Source of the DNA: Kitasatospora cinereorecta | GTDB lineage: Bacteria; Actinomycetota; Actinomycetes; Streptomycetales; Streptomycetaceae | NCBI RefSeq assembly: GCF_024172095.1 | Contig: NZ_JAMZDX010000007.1 | Location: 248,001-312,000, forward strand | Direction of reading: 5' to 3' | Length of the DNA stretch: 64,000 nt | Shown here: positions 8,374-16,167 of the stretch, in pieces | Numbering within the stretch: the stretch's first letter is position 1 | Layout of the letters: each line of letters begins with the position of its first letter | Position numbers and translations under genes: made by a program | Notes under the pieces: model-generated | Told to the model about the DNA's origin: nothing | The model's input: the letters and a program-made list of their open reading frames with translations, nothing else | The model's database searches: none

Positions 8374-9030
8374 TCACCACTGCTCCTTGACGCTCACCAG
8401 CAGGCCGTGTTCCGTCCCGACGAAGGCCGAGAACAGGTTCGGGCTCCGGCCGACCGCCCGTGCGTACGTGCGGATCGCGTGCGCCTCGCGGTCGGGGTCG
8501 GCGCCGTCCGCCTGCTCGGGGCTGAAGTCGCCGTGCGCGAAGGCGTCGTCGGCGATCAGCAGCCCGCCGGGTTCGAGCAGCGGGTAGCAGTGTTTGAGGT
8601 ACTGCGGGTAGGACTTCTTGTCACCGTCGATGAAGACCAGGCCGACGCTGGCGGGTGCCAGCGTGGCGAGGTGGTCGGCCGCGTCGCCGACCACGAGGTC
8701 GACCCGGTCCGACACGCCCGCCTCCTCGAGGTTGCGGCGGGCCACCTCGGCGGCGGCCGGGTCGATCTCCAGGGTGGTGATCCGGCCACCCTCGGGGAGG
8801 CCGCGGGCCAGGTGGATCGTGGAGTAGCCGAAGAGCGTGCCGATCTCGACCACGTGCCGCGGCCGGCGCAGCAGGGTGAGGATCTGGAGGACCCGTCCGG
8901 CGTTGTCGTCGACCTGGATGGTGGGCATCCGGTCGTCCAGCAGCGAACGGCGCAGCACGGTGTCGAGCACCGGGTCGCGAGGGCCGAGGACCGACCGGAC
9001 GTATCCGGCGGGCGAGGGCGCGGTGGTCAC
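8374..9030 (-). CDS. Class I O-methyltransferase (CCoAOMT/catechol-type, Methyltransf_3)
   Basis: A 218-residue SAM-dependent enzyme. It carries VVEIGTLFGYSTIHLARGLP (SAM loop), ITTLEIDP (ribose-binding acid), VFIDGDKKSYPQYL and LLIADDAF, where the Asp residues occupy the metal positions of the catechol/caffeoyl-CoA type. The usual Asn of the DN pair is Asp here. It starts with GTG whose last bases overlap the TGA of the M3 peptidase (GTGA), so translation is coupled. In the proposed peptide pathway it would methylate an oxygen on the precursor or its product; small-molecule catechol methylation is the alternative. Confidence 0.92.
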   Translation of the reverse strand: MTTAPSPAGYVRSVLGPRDPVLDTVLRRSLLDDRMPTIQVDDNAGRVLQILTLLRRPRHVVEIGTLFGYSTIHLARGLPEGGRITTLEIDPAAAEVARRNLEEAGVSDRVDLVVGDAADHLATLAPASVGLVFIDGDKKSYPQYLKHCYPLLEPGGLLIADDAFAHGDFSPEQADGADPDREAHAIRTYARAVGRSPNLFSAFVGTEHGLLVSVKEQW

Positions 9031-10865
9031 GGGCGGCCTCCGGCTCGAACAGCTGCGGTGGCGGTCGGGTCCGGCAGGGCGCCGGCGTCCGCCCGGGCCA
9101 GCGTGGCCCGGTCGTAGAAGGCGAACAGCGCCTCGCTGTCCGGGATCTCGGTCGGCAGGTCGTAGTCGAAGCAGTTGGCGAACAGCTCCCCGCTCGGTGG
9201 CCGCTCCGCGATCCGGTCGAGGTCCAGGGGTCGGAACGCGGTGAACTTCCGGGCGCTGTCGGAGGCGCCCATCAGGTAGGAGAAGTTCGCGCCGGGGTTG
9301 GCGGTGAACATCGGCCAGGTGAAGTACGCCAGGAAGTCGCCCAGTCGGCAGTGGCGCGTGAGGCCGTACCGGTCGTCCAGGTCCCGGAAGACGGTGGCCA
9401 GGTCGCCGCCGGTGCGTCGGTGGACCTCGAAGTCGAGGACGGCGGTGACGGCCCGCTCGGCGTAGGTCCTGCGGTACTCCAGCATCTTGATGCGGCGGGA
9501 CAGGGCGAGGCCGTCCCGGTCCTGGTCGCCGAGGCTCAGGAGGGTGGCGAACTCGGGGTGGTAGACCCACTTCTCGAACCACATGGAGAGGTACTCCAGC
9601 CGCTCCAGCGGCAGGTACTCCAGTCCGGACCGGTTGCTGATGCGCTTGCGGATGAGCAGGTGGTTGACGGCGTGGCCGAACTCGTGGAACAGGCTGTGCG
9701 CGTTCTGGAAGGTGATCCGGCCCGCGCCCCGCGGGTCCGGCCGGAAGCGGCACGAGACGTAGGCGACGGGGTGCTGGAGCAGGCCGGTCCAGTCGGTGCG
9801 GTTGCGGATGCCCCGGGTGTGGTTGGCGCCGGCGGTCCGGCCGTCGGTGTTCCAGAGGTCGAAGTTGATCTCGCCGACCTCGGTGGCCCCGGAGCCGACC
9901 CGGACGGTGATGACCTGGTTGTCGCTGCGTCCGACCTCGGTGACGGTCAGGCCGAAGACGCTCCGGGCCACCGTGAAGATGTAGGCCAGGCAGGCGTCGA
10001 GGTCGAACAGCGGCGGCTCGACCGGGCCGAAGGCCGTGCGGATGGCGAAGCCGAAGTGGTCCAGCGGTGCGTCGGTGGGGCCGACGACGGCCCGGATCTC
10101 GTCCTCCAGCGCCTGCTGGCCGGCCAGGGCACGGTCGAGGTAGCGCCCCAGGAAGGCCTCGACCTCGGCCTCGCCGACCCCGCACTTGTCGAGGGTGCGG
10201 GCGAGGACGGTCGGCCGGCCGGCCGCGGCGCTCAGCCGCCGCCTGGCCGCGATCATGCGGTCGAGCCGGTCCAGCAACTCCTGCTCGTGGCCGTCGCGCT
10301 GGACCGTCCAGGCGCGGGCCAGTTTGGAGCGGGTGGCGGCCGACCCGGTCCGGCTGGCGAGCCGGTAGAAGACCGCCCCCGGGTTGGTCGCCCCGACGGC
10401 GGCCCCCAGGCGTTCCAGCAGCCGTACCTGGTCCTTGCGGATGTCGCCGAGCACCTCCTTCGCCGAGTCGAGCAGCCGCTCGTGCTCCTCCTCCAGGGCC
10501 GGATCGGGCGCCTGCAGCTTCTCCTCCAGCTGCGTCAGGTAGGCGAGGCGCGACTCCTCGGCCTCCGGATCCGTGCACCGCAGGCGCAGCAGCAGGTCGT
10601 GGATGCGGCGGTCGAGGTCCGGATTCTTGTGGAAGGCGTCCCGCCAGGGGATCAGGCGCTGGTAGTTGACGAACTCGTCGTTGGCCTCGAGGTAGAGGAA
10701 GATGTAGCCGACGTTGTTGTACATCGAGGTGATCTCGACCAGGCCGTCCTCGGTGAGCGCGTCCTGTGCCACCAGGTCCCGCAGCCGGGACATCATCCCC
10801 TCCAGCGATTCCTCCATGGCGGTGAGGCTTTCGCGGTCCGGGGCGACGATCGGGTCTACCGGCAT
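9027..10865 (-). CDS. M3 family oligoendopeptidase (zinc metallopeptidase)
   Basis: A 612-residue soluble peptidase of the thimet/PepF type. Residues 1-350 are the helical lid with acidic coiled stretches. The zinc motif HEFGH is at 394-398, with candidate third ligands E421 and E424 in LERLEY. The length is normal for PepF-like enzymes. Start ATG has GGAGG 6 bases upstream and overlaps the preceding gene by 10 bases. M3 enzymes cut short peptides in the cytosol, so within an operon led by a 53-codon peptide gene this is the obvious candidate for leader removal or trimming. No secretion signal. Confidence 0.92.
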   Translation of the reverse strand: MPVDPIVAPDRESLTAMEESLEGMMSRLRDLVAQDALTEDGLVEITSMYNNVGYIFLYLEANDEFVNYQRLIPWRDAFHKNPDLDRRIHDLLLRLRCTDPEAEESRLAYLTQLEEKLQAPDPALEEEHERLLDSAKEVLGDIRKDQVRLLERLGAAVGATNPGAVFYRLASRTGSAATRSKLARAWTVQRDGHEQELLDRLDRMIAARRRLSAAAGRPTVLARTLDKCGVGEAEVEAFLGRYLDRALAGQQALEDEIRAVVGPTDAPLDHFGFAIRTAFGPVEPPLFDLDACLAYIFTVARSVFGLTVTEVGRSDNQVITVRVGSGATEVGEINFDLWNTDGRTAGANHTRGIRNRTDWTGLLQHPVAYVSCRFRPDPRGAGRITFQNAHSLFHEFGHAVNHLLIRKRISNRSGLEYLPLERLEYLSMWFEKWVYHPEFATLLSLGDQDRDGLALSRRIKMLEYRRTYAERAVTAVLDFEVHRRTGGDLATVFRDLDDRYGLTRHCRLGDFLAYFTWPMFTANPGANFSYLMGASDSARKFTAFRPLDLDRIAERPPSGELFANCFDYDLPTEIPDSEALFAFYDRATLARADAGALPDPTATAAVRAGGRP

Positions 10866-12082
10866 GTGGGGCCTCCTTCAGGGGCGGGCCGGAAGCGGAA
10901 GTGGTAGGCGACGCCGGTGTACGAGGCGCAGTACATGCTTCCGTCGGGCCCGACGACGGGGGTGATGTCCATCGCGGGCTCGTGGTCGGGCAGGCCGAGG
11001 ACCTGGCTGGTCTCCCACCGGAAGCGGCCGTCCTCGCGGCGCAGGCACATCACGTTGCCAGTGCCGGTGGTGGCGGCGAAGTCCCCGCTCGGCAGCACGG
11101 TGAACGAGGTGTACGAGCGGGGGCCGCCCTGCCGGGAGGTCCAGCGGACGCCGTGGGTCGCGGTGTCCAGCGCGGTCACCGCCGAGTCCTGGGTGCCCAC
11201 GGCCAGGACGTCGCCGGAGACGGCCGGGCTGCCGGTGGTCTTGGTGCCGAGGAACAGCTCCGCCGCCAGGGAGCCGGTGCGGCTGTCGAGGAACAGGCAG
11301 CGCCCGTCGACCGGGCAGACGGCGACCTCGGAGGTGCGGTGGAGCGCGACCGGGGACGCCTTGATGCCGGTGCCGACCTCCTGGCGCCACAGCTCGGTGC
11401 CGTCCGGGGCGAGGCAGAGCACGTGCTCGGCGCAGCAGACCACGACGTTGCCGTCCTCGGTGGTGGCCGGGCTCGCGTACGGGTCCCGGTAGGAGGCGGT
11501 CCCGCCGTGGGCCGCGTGCCAGGGGTCGGGCAGTCGGCGCTCGAAGACCTGCTCGCCGGTCGCCAGTCGGAGGCCGACGCAGCGGCCGTGGAAGGTGGCC
11601 AGCACCAGGACATCGGTGTCCGGCAGGATCGTGGGGGTGGCGCAGACCGGGGCCCCGGCCCGGGCCGACCACACGAGGGTGCCGCGCAGGTCGAAGCAGG
11701 CGACCAGGCCGCTGGTGGCCACCACCACGACGTGGCGCCGCCCGGGGTCCACGACGAGCGAGGCGTACACCGAACTGTCCATCCGGCGTTCCCAGTAGAC
11801 CTTGCCGAGGGTGCGGTCGAAGAGTCGCACCCGCCCGTCGTCGGTGGCCAGTACGACCCCGATGCCCGGGACGACGGCGGGGGAGGCGCTCACCGGCACC
11901 GGGATCATGCCCCCGAGCCGGGGGTTCTCGTGCTCCAGCCGCCGGTACCCGCAGACGATCGGCTCGTCCGTCCACCGCACGGACGCGGGGTCGGCGGCGC
12001 CGCCGGGCACGACGGACTTCACCGGGTCGTGGCGGAACGCCGGGCCCGACACCGTGGTGGTGGCGCCCCTCGCGCTAAGCAA
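10856..12082 (-). CDS. PQQ-type beta-propeller repeat protein, cytosolic
   Basis: About 408 residues made of repeated four-stranded blades: LFDRTLGKVYWERRMDSS, FDLRGTLVWSARAGAPV, GLRLATGEQVFERRLPD, APDGTELWRQEVGTG, ALDTATHGVRWTSR and REDGRFRWETSQ. The G-x-x-x-W spacing is that of PQQ_2/BamB-like propellers. It has no signal peptide, and the residues that bind PQQ in dehydrogenases are not evident, so a scaffold or binding role fits better than a quinoprotein. The start is uncertain: TTG at 12082 has GAGGTG 4 bases upstream and overlaps the MATE gene by 8 bases; GTG at 12052 is an alternative. Confidence 0.85.
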   Translation of the reverse strand: MLSARGATTTVSGPAFRHDPVKSVVPGGAADPASVRWTDEPIVCGYRRLEHENPRLGGMIPVPVSASPAVVPGIGVVLATDDGRVRLFDRTLGKVYWERRMDSSVYASLVVDPGRRHVVVVATSGLVACFDLRGTLVWSARAGAPVCATPTILPDTDVLVLATFHGRCVGLRLATGEQVFERRLPDPWHAAHGGTASYRDPYASPATTEDGNVVVCCAEHVLCLAPDGTELWRQEVGTGIKASPVALHRTSEVAVCPVDGRCLFLDSRTGSLAAELFLGTKTTGSPAVSGDVLAVGTQDSAVTALDTATHGVRWTSRQGGPRSYTSFTVLPSGDFAATTGTGNVMCLRREDGRFRWETSQVLGLPDHEPAMDITPVVGPDGSMYCASYTGVAYHFRFRPAPEGGPTCR

Positions 12083-13439
12083 TCTGCACCTCGCTGACGG
12101 ATTCGGACCTGACGGTCTGCCCGGTCCGCCGACGCAGGCCGTGCCAGAAGACCAGGGCGAGCGCGGCGGTCGAGAGGCCCTTGCTCGCGATGGCCAGGAA
12201 CGCGGAATGGGCGACGAAGACCGAGAACCACGCGGTCGGGATGGCCAACGCGTAGGTCAGCACGGTCGACGCGGCGAACAGGAGCCGGCCGCTCTGGTGG
12301 ACGGTGAGCAGCTCCCCGTGGAGCTGTTCGAAGAAGTACGCGGGCAGGTAGACGAGGTAGGCGAGGGACAGCGTCACCGCCAGGCCGCGGTCGAGTCCCG
12401 GCCCGGCGAACGCCGAGACCAGCCAGGGCAGGGCGGCGACCGTCACCACCGCGGCCACGGCCGTCGGCACGGCGGCGTACCGCCGGACCTTGCGGGCCAG
12501 GGCCGCGAGGTCGGTGCCGTCCTGCCCGAGCGCGTAGCCGTAGAAGACGAAGACGCCGGCGAAGCAGGCCTGCGGGACGCGGCAGAACAGGGTGTAGATC
12601 TTGGTGGCGACCATGGCGGCCGCCGTGACCCGGACCCCCATCGTCCCGATGAACAGCAGCGGGACGATGGTGCCGGCGTAGTCGTTGAGGTGGCGCGCGC
12701 CGATGCCGGGCGCGGTCCGCGCCATGGACCTGAACTCGGCCGCCACCTCAGCCCGTTCGGGCTTGCGGAACGGGGTGCGGCGGGCCCTGAGCTGCCGGCC
12801 GAGCAGGACGGCTCCGGCGAGCGCCATCAGTGTCTGCGTGACGACGGTGGACCAGGCGACGGCGCCGGCCGGGGAGGAGAACCAGCCCGACAGCCCGGTG
12901 TAGAGGAAGAGCCAGTTCAGGGCGGCGTTGACGACGAATCCGCAGCACAGGGTGGCAACCGAGAGGTTCTTCAGACCGCAGATCTTCAGCGACTCGCTGA
13001 TCACGATGTAGAGGATCACCGGGATCACCGCGGAGGTCCGCACCCCGACGTAGTCGCCCACCTGAGGGACCAGCGAGGGGTCCTGTCCGAAGAAGGACAG
13101 CACCGGCTCGACCCCGGCGGCCAGCAGGCTTCCGATCACCTGGCAGGGGACGAGCAGGCCCAGCAGGGCCAGCGCGACGACGGGCAGCCGGCGCGCGGTC
13201 GACCCCTCGCCCTCGGCGATGGCGACCCGGCTGGCGAAGACGTCCACCGCGCCGATGAAGAACGCGTAGATGCCCGACACCAGCACGTCGGCCTGGCCGA
13301 CCGCGGCCACGCTGTCGAGGCCCTTCGGCGCCACCATGGCGAGGTCGAGCGCGCCGAACCCGACGGTGACCATGCTCAGGCCGAGGATGACCGAGCTGAG
13401 CCCGGCGAAGTTCCTGACGGTGAATCGCGTGTGTTCCAT
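12075..13439 (-). CDS. MATE family efflux transporter
   Basis: A 454-residue membrane protein with about twelve hydrophobic segments in two halves (for example SVILGLSMVTVGFGALDLAM, VIPVILYIVISESLKICGL, PLLFIGTMGVRVTAAAMVA, AVPTAVAAVVTVAALPWLV), as in MatE multidrug/Na+ or H+ antiporters. An acidic residue in TM1 (GALDLAM) fits the cation-coupling site. It starts 6 bases after the TPR gene and is therefore part of the operon; export of the pathway product, and self-protection, is the natural reading. Confidence 0.9.
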   Translation of the reverse strand: MEHTRFTVRNFAGLSSVILGLSMVTVGFGALDLAMVAPKGLDSVAAVGQADVLVSGIYAFFIGAVDVFASRVAIAEGEGSTARRLPVVALALLGLLVPCQVIGSLLAAGVEPVLSFFGQDPSLVPQVGDYVGVRTSAVIPVILYIVISESLKICGLKNLSVATLCCGFVVNAALNWLFLYTGLSGWFSSPAGAVAWSTVVTQTLMALAGAVLLGRQLRARRTPFRKPERAEVAAEFRSMARTAPGIGARHLNDYAGTIVPLLFIGTMGVRVTAAAMVATKIYTLFCRVPQACFAGVFVFYGYALGQDGTDLAALARKVRRYAAVPTAVAAVVTVAALPWLVSAFAGPGLDRGLAVTLSLAYLVYLPAYFFEQLHGELLTVHQSGRLLFAASTVLTYALAIPTAWFSVFVAHSAFLAIASKGLSTAALALVFWHGLRRRTGQTVRSESVSEVQIA

Positions 13440-13445
13440 CGCCGC

Positions 13446-14663
13446 CTACCCGTTGCCCAGCCTCGCGAGCGCGCGCTCGAAGTGGGTACGGCTGGTGGCC
13501 GGGCCGTCCTGGGCGAGGTCCAGCCCGGCCCGCAGGACGCTCTCGTCGTCGCGGGCCAGCTCGGACAGCGCCAGGTAGTGCTCCAGGGCCCGGTCCCGGT
13601 TCCCCAGCTTCTCGTGGCAGCGGGCCGCGTGCAGCAGGTGGTGCCCGACGTAGGGCGGCCCGGCCGCGACCGCCCGCTCGTAGCTCTCGGCCGCCTCCCG
13701 GATCCGCCCGAAGCGGACGTACGCCTCGGCGAGTTCGCCGTGGCTCACCGACCAGACCGGGTCGAGCGCGATGAGCGCGTGCCCGGCCTCCTCGGCTCCG
13801 TCCCGGTCGCCGGTGAGGTACATGTGCTCCTTCATCGTGGACTCGTGGTATGTCTTCATGAAGTGCAGCTCGTACGCGCGCGGGCGGCGGCTGTACGTCT
13901 CGTCGGCCGCCTCCTGCGCGTACCGCATGTAGCGGCGGGTCTCGGCGACCGAGCCCTCGGCCGCCGGGACCATGGCCAGCCCGCGGTACCAGGACGACAG
14001 GGACGCCGGGTCGAGCGCGGCGGGCGCCGCGGCGAGCGCCTTCCCGGTCTCCAGGTACCAGGCGAACTCGGCCTCGGGCAGCTCGCGCCGCTTCATGAAC
14101 CACACCACCGCCTGGGTGCAGGCGTCGATCGCCCGGTCGGCGGGGACCGCCCCGGTCTCGATCGCCCGGCGCATCCCCAGGAACGCGCGCGGCGACCCGG
14201 TCCCGTCGTCCCGGCGGTTGGCCACGATGAACTCGAGCATCGCGATCTCGAACCGCTCGCGCGGTTCGCCGGCGCGCCGCTCGGCCTGCCCCAGCAGGTC
14301 CACCGCCAGGTCGAACCGGGAGACGCTGATCAGCGCGGCGGCCACGTTGACCAGCCCGACCACCGGCAGGTCGGCCGCGTTCCCGGCCGATTCCGCCAGC
14401 CGTGCCATGGCCGGGGTGGGCCGGTGGCCCAGCTCACGGAGCGAGCTGTACGGGACGCCCTCGAGCAGCGCGACCTCGTGCAGCACGTTCGGTTCGAAGA
14501 CCTGCGCGAAGAGGTAGCCGAAGAACCGCGGGTCGGCCTGCTCGTACTGCTCGACACACGCCTGGGAGAACAGATCGGCCGGACGGTCCGGGGTGGTGGC
14601 GTACTGGAGACCGAGCATGGTCTCGGAGAAGGTGTTGCTGCGGAAGCCGCTGCGGTCAGTCAA
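13446..14663 (-). CDS. Tetratricopeptide repeat (TPR) protein
   Basis: A 405-residue all-helical soluble protein. TPR-like pairs are clear in the second half: HALIALDPVWSVSHGELAE, EAYVRFGRIREAAESYERAV, HLLHAARCHEKLGNRDRALE. The first half (FSQACVEQYEQADPRFFGYL, AMARLAESAGNAADLPVVGL) is also helical and more divergent. There is no HTH, so it is not a standard RRNPP regulator, although peptide binding by TPRs is well known. The start is TTG, 6-7 bases after GGAG, overlapping the arginase-like gene by 8 bases. Likely a peptide-binding or assembly scaffold; could be a leader-recognition element. Confidence 0.85.
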   Translation of the reverse strand: MTDRSGFRSNTFSETMLGLQYATTPDRPADLFSQACVEQYEQADPRFFGYLFAQVFEPNVLHEVALLEGVPYSSLRELGHRPTPAMARLAESAGNAADLPVVGLVNVAAALISVSRFDLAVDLLGQAERRAGEPRERFEIAMLEFIVANRRDDGTGSPRAFLGMRRAIETGAVPADRAIDACTQAVVWFMKRRELPEAEFAWYLETGKALAAAPAALDPASLSSWYRGLAMVPAAEGSVAETRRYMRYAQEAADETYSRRPRAYELHFMKTYHESTMKEHMYLTGDRDGAEEAGHALIALDPVWSVSHGELAEAYVRFGRIREAAESYERAVAAGPPYVGHHLLHAARCHEKLGNRDRALEHYLALSELARDDESVLRAGLDLAQDGPATSRTHFERALARLGNG

Positions 14664-15630
14664 GTGTCGCTCCTTGTCGGCACGCCCAGCTCAGGAGGTG
14701 GAGGAAGACCAGCGATGCCCGTCCCGCGTCCGCCAGGGTCCGCGCGTCGCGCGCCTCGGCGTCGGCGGCGAACTCCGCCACGTCGAAGCCGACGAGGCGG
14801 CCCTGGGACAGCACCACGTCGATCAGGCGCAGGAGTTCCCGTACCCCGAGCCCGATCTCGGCGGGGTAGCCGGTCGACGCCATGACGGACCGGTCGAGCA
14901 CGTCGATGTCCACGGTGATGTAGACGTCCCCGCTGCCGACGGCCTCCCGGAAGGCGTCCGGGTCGTCGAGTTCGGGGGACAGCACGCTCAACTGCCGCCC
15001 GATCGACCGGAACCAGCCCGGTGCGGCGTCGGCGGCGGCCTCCTCGACGGTCGCATAGGGCGCGACGCCGACCTGGACCAGGCGGCCCGCGCCGATCCGG
15101 TCGGCGACATGGGACATCACGTTGGTGTGGAAGATCCGCTCCCGGGCGGCAGCCGGGTCGCCGGGCGCGCCGTCCCAGATCTGCAGGTCCAGGTGGTGGT
15201 CGAACTGCACCACCGAGAACGGGCGTTCGCGCCGCGCGGCGAGCGCGCCGACGACCGGGAGGGTCACGGTGTGGTCGCCGCCGATGACGGCCGGGACGAC
15301 GGAGTCGGGCAACGCGCCCACCGTGCGCTCGATCGCGTCGAGCGCCTCCTCCAACGAACCGTCACCGAGGACGAGATCGCCCAGGTCGACCGCGCCGGCC
15401 AGGGCGGGGCCCGCCCCGTCCCGCAGGTCGAGGACGCTCGGCCGCCGGGCCGACCAGGTGTGGGCCCGCGACAGCGCCCGCAGGAAGTACGGGCCGTTCT
15501 CGGCGCCCGGATTGGGCGTACCGAGCGAATGGCCGGCCCCGAGAACGGCGGCGGCAGTGCCCGGCGGAATGTCGCGCGGGTGCGCGAACGGCAACCCGCA
15601 GAACGGTGTCTTTCTTCTCAGAATGGGCAC
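14656..15630 (-). CDS. Arginase/agmatinase (ureohydrolase) family enzyme
   Basis: A 324-residue ureohydrolase with every manganese ligand present: H120 in GGDHT, D144/H146/D148 in FDHHLDL, D241/D243 in TVDIDVLD, plus E286 in GFDVAEF. The FDHHLDL and DIDVLDRS forms differ from the DAHxD and SxDxDxxDP of housekeeping arginases, suggesting a changed substrate. Family enzymes hydrolyse a guanidino or amidino group to amine plus urea. It is the first enzyme gene after the small peptide gene, whose product has Arg at positions 14 and 53. Post-translational peptide arginases making ornithine in RiPPs are known (landornamide OspR, a different family). Start GTG with AGAGG upstream. Confidence 0.9.
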   Translation of the reverse strand: MPILRRKTPFCGLPFAHPRDIPPGTAAAVLGAGHSLGTPNPGAENGPYFLRALSRAHTWSARRPSVLDLRDGAGPALAGAVDLGDLVLGDGSLEEALDAIERTVGALPDSVVPAVIGGDHTVTLPVVGALAARRERPFSVVQFDHHLDLQIWDGAPGDPAAARERIFHTNVMSHVADRIGAGRLVQVGVAPYATVEEAAADAAPGWFRSIGRQLSVLSPELDDPDAFREAVGSGDVYITVDIDVLDRSVMASTGYPAEIGLGVRELLRLIDVVLSQGRLVGFDVAEFAADAEARDARTLADAGRASLVFLHLLSWACRQGATLD

Positions 15631-15683
15631 GCAGAAAGCCTCTGTCGCTCAGGTGATCGAGTGCCGACGCGGCAGCGGAACGG

Positions 15684-15723
15684 AAAAGGGGGAGGGGGAG
15701 GCGGATTTCGTGCCGCCCCCTCC
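15684..15723 (-). terminator. Attenuator-type hairpin between peptide gene and enzyme genes
   Basis: On the minus strand an 11-bp GC-only stem (15723-15713 with 15704-15691, a 3-base bulge on the distal arm) closes an 8-base loop and is followed by CCCTTTT. It lies in the 104-base gap after the peptide stop. Partial termination here would give many more peptide messages than enzyme messages, as is usual in RiPP operons. Confidence 0.7.
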
Positions 15724-15734
15724 CGCCGTCGCGC

Positions 15735-15896
15735 TTAGCGCTCGTTCAGGATCGCGTCGAGCTCGGCGTCCACCTCGACGTCCGAGGCGAGGGCGCCCAC
15801 GACGGCCTCGGTCTCCATGGCCTCGGCCTCGAAGAAGACCTCCGCGTTGGCGACACGGAAGAAGGCCGGCTTCTTGTCCAGCGTGTAGTTCGACAT
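15735..15896 (-). CDS. Small acidic peptide, candidate RiPP precursor (53 aa)
   Basis: ATG at 15896 is preceded by AGGGAG at a good distance. The peptide begins MSNYTLDKKPAFFRVANAEV and ends DVEVDAELDAILNER. It has no Cys, only two Ser and two Thr, so lanthionine or thiazole chemistry is excluded. Acidic residues dominate after residue 18, and D39, E41, D43, E45, D47 alternate strictly with hydrophobic residues; Arg is the last residue. No signal peptide. It opens the operon, has its own promoter, and is separated from the enzymes by a hairpin. These features fit a precursor peptide, but no known class was recognised. Alternatives: a chaperone-like cofactor or a signalling peptide read by the TPR protein. 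Confidence 0.72.
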   Translation of the reverse strand: MSNYTLDKKPAFFRVANAEVFFEAEAMETEAVVGALASDVEVDAELDAILNER

Positions 15897-16167
15897 GACG
15901 AGCTCCCTCTGTAGGCGGAACGACAGCTGAATCACACCCGGTCCGGGCCCTGGAACGGGTCGCACTGCATTCACCGCACGGCGGATTTCGTTGCTCGTCG
16001 CTGACGTGCTGTTTGCGACCCGCCGAGTCTCACCCTCCTGTCCGTGGCCTGTCAAGGCTGCTCCGGCGCGTCGCGACCACCAACTCGGCTGCCGACCGCA
16101 GGAGGTGACGTGATCTCAGCCGGCGTCCCGGCGCGGCCCCGCATCGGCCTGCTCCGGAGGTGGCACC
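15897..16167 (-). promoter_or_regulatory. Leader region of the RiPP-like operon
   Basis: This 271-base interval holds the operon promoter (separate entry) and about 120 bases of untranslated leader. An in-frame upstream extension of the peptide ORF (start 16055) exists but overlaps the promoter and has no ribosome-binding site, so it is not used. No other gene is supported. Confidence 0.5.
16026..16055 (-). promoter_or_regulatory. Sigma70/HrdB-type promoter of the peptide operon
   Basis: On the minus strand a perfect -35 TTGACA (16055-16050) is followed after 18 bases by GAGACT (16031-16026). A consensus -35 is uncommon in this GC-rich DNA. Expected start of transcription is near 16019, about 120 bases before the peptide ATG. 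Confidence 0.6.

Noticed and set aside
10856..12082. PQQ-dependent dehydrogenase
   Set aside because: Only the propeller repeats are there; no signal peptide, no catalytic Asp/Ca2+ site and no vicinal Cys pair could be seen.
11802..14885. A 1027-codon plus-strand open frame opposite the MATE and TPR genes
   Set aside because: Composition is typical of an antisense shadow; the minus-strand genes have clear families and coupled starts.
6470..15896. Assignment of the operon to lanthipeptide, lasso peptide, linaridin or thiopeptide classes
   Set aside because: The peptide has no Cys and too few Ser/Thr, and none of the class-defining enzymes is present.
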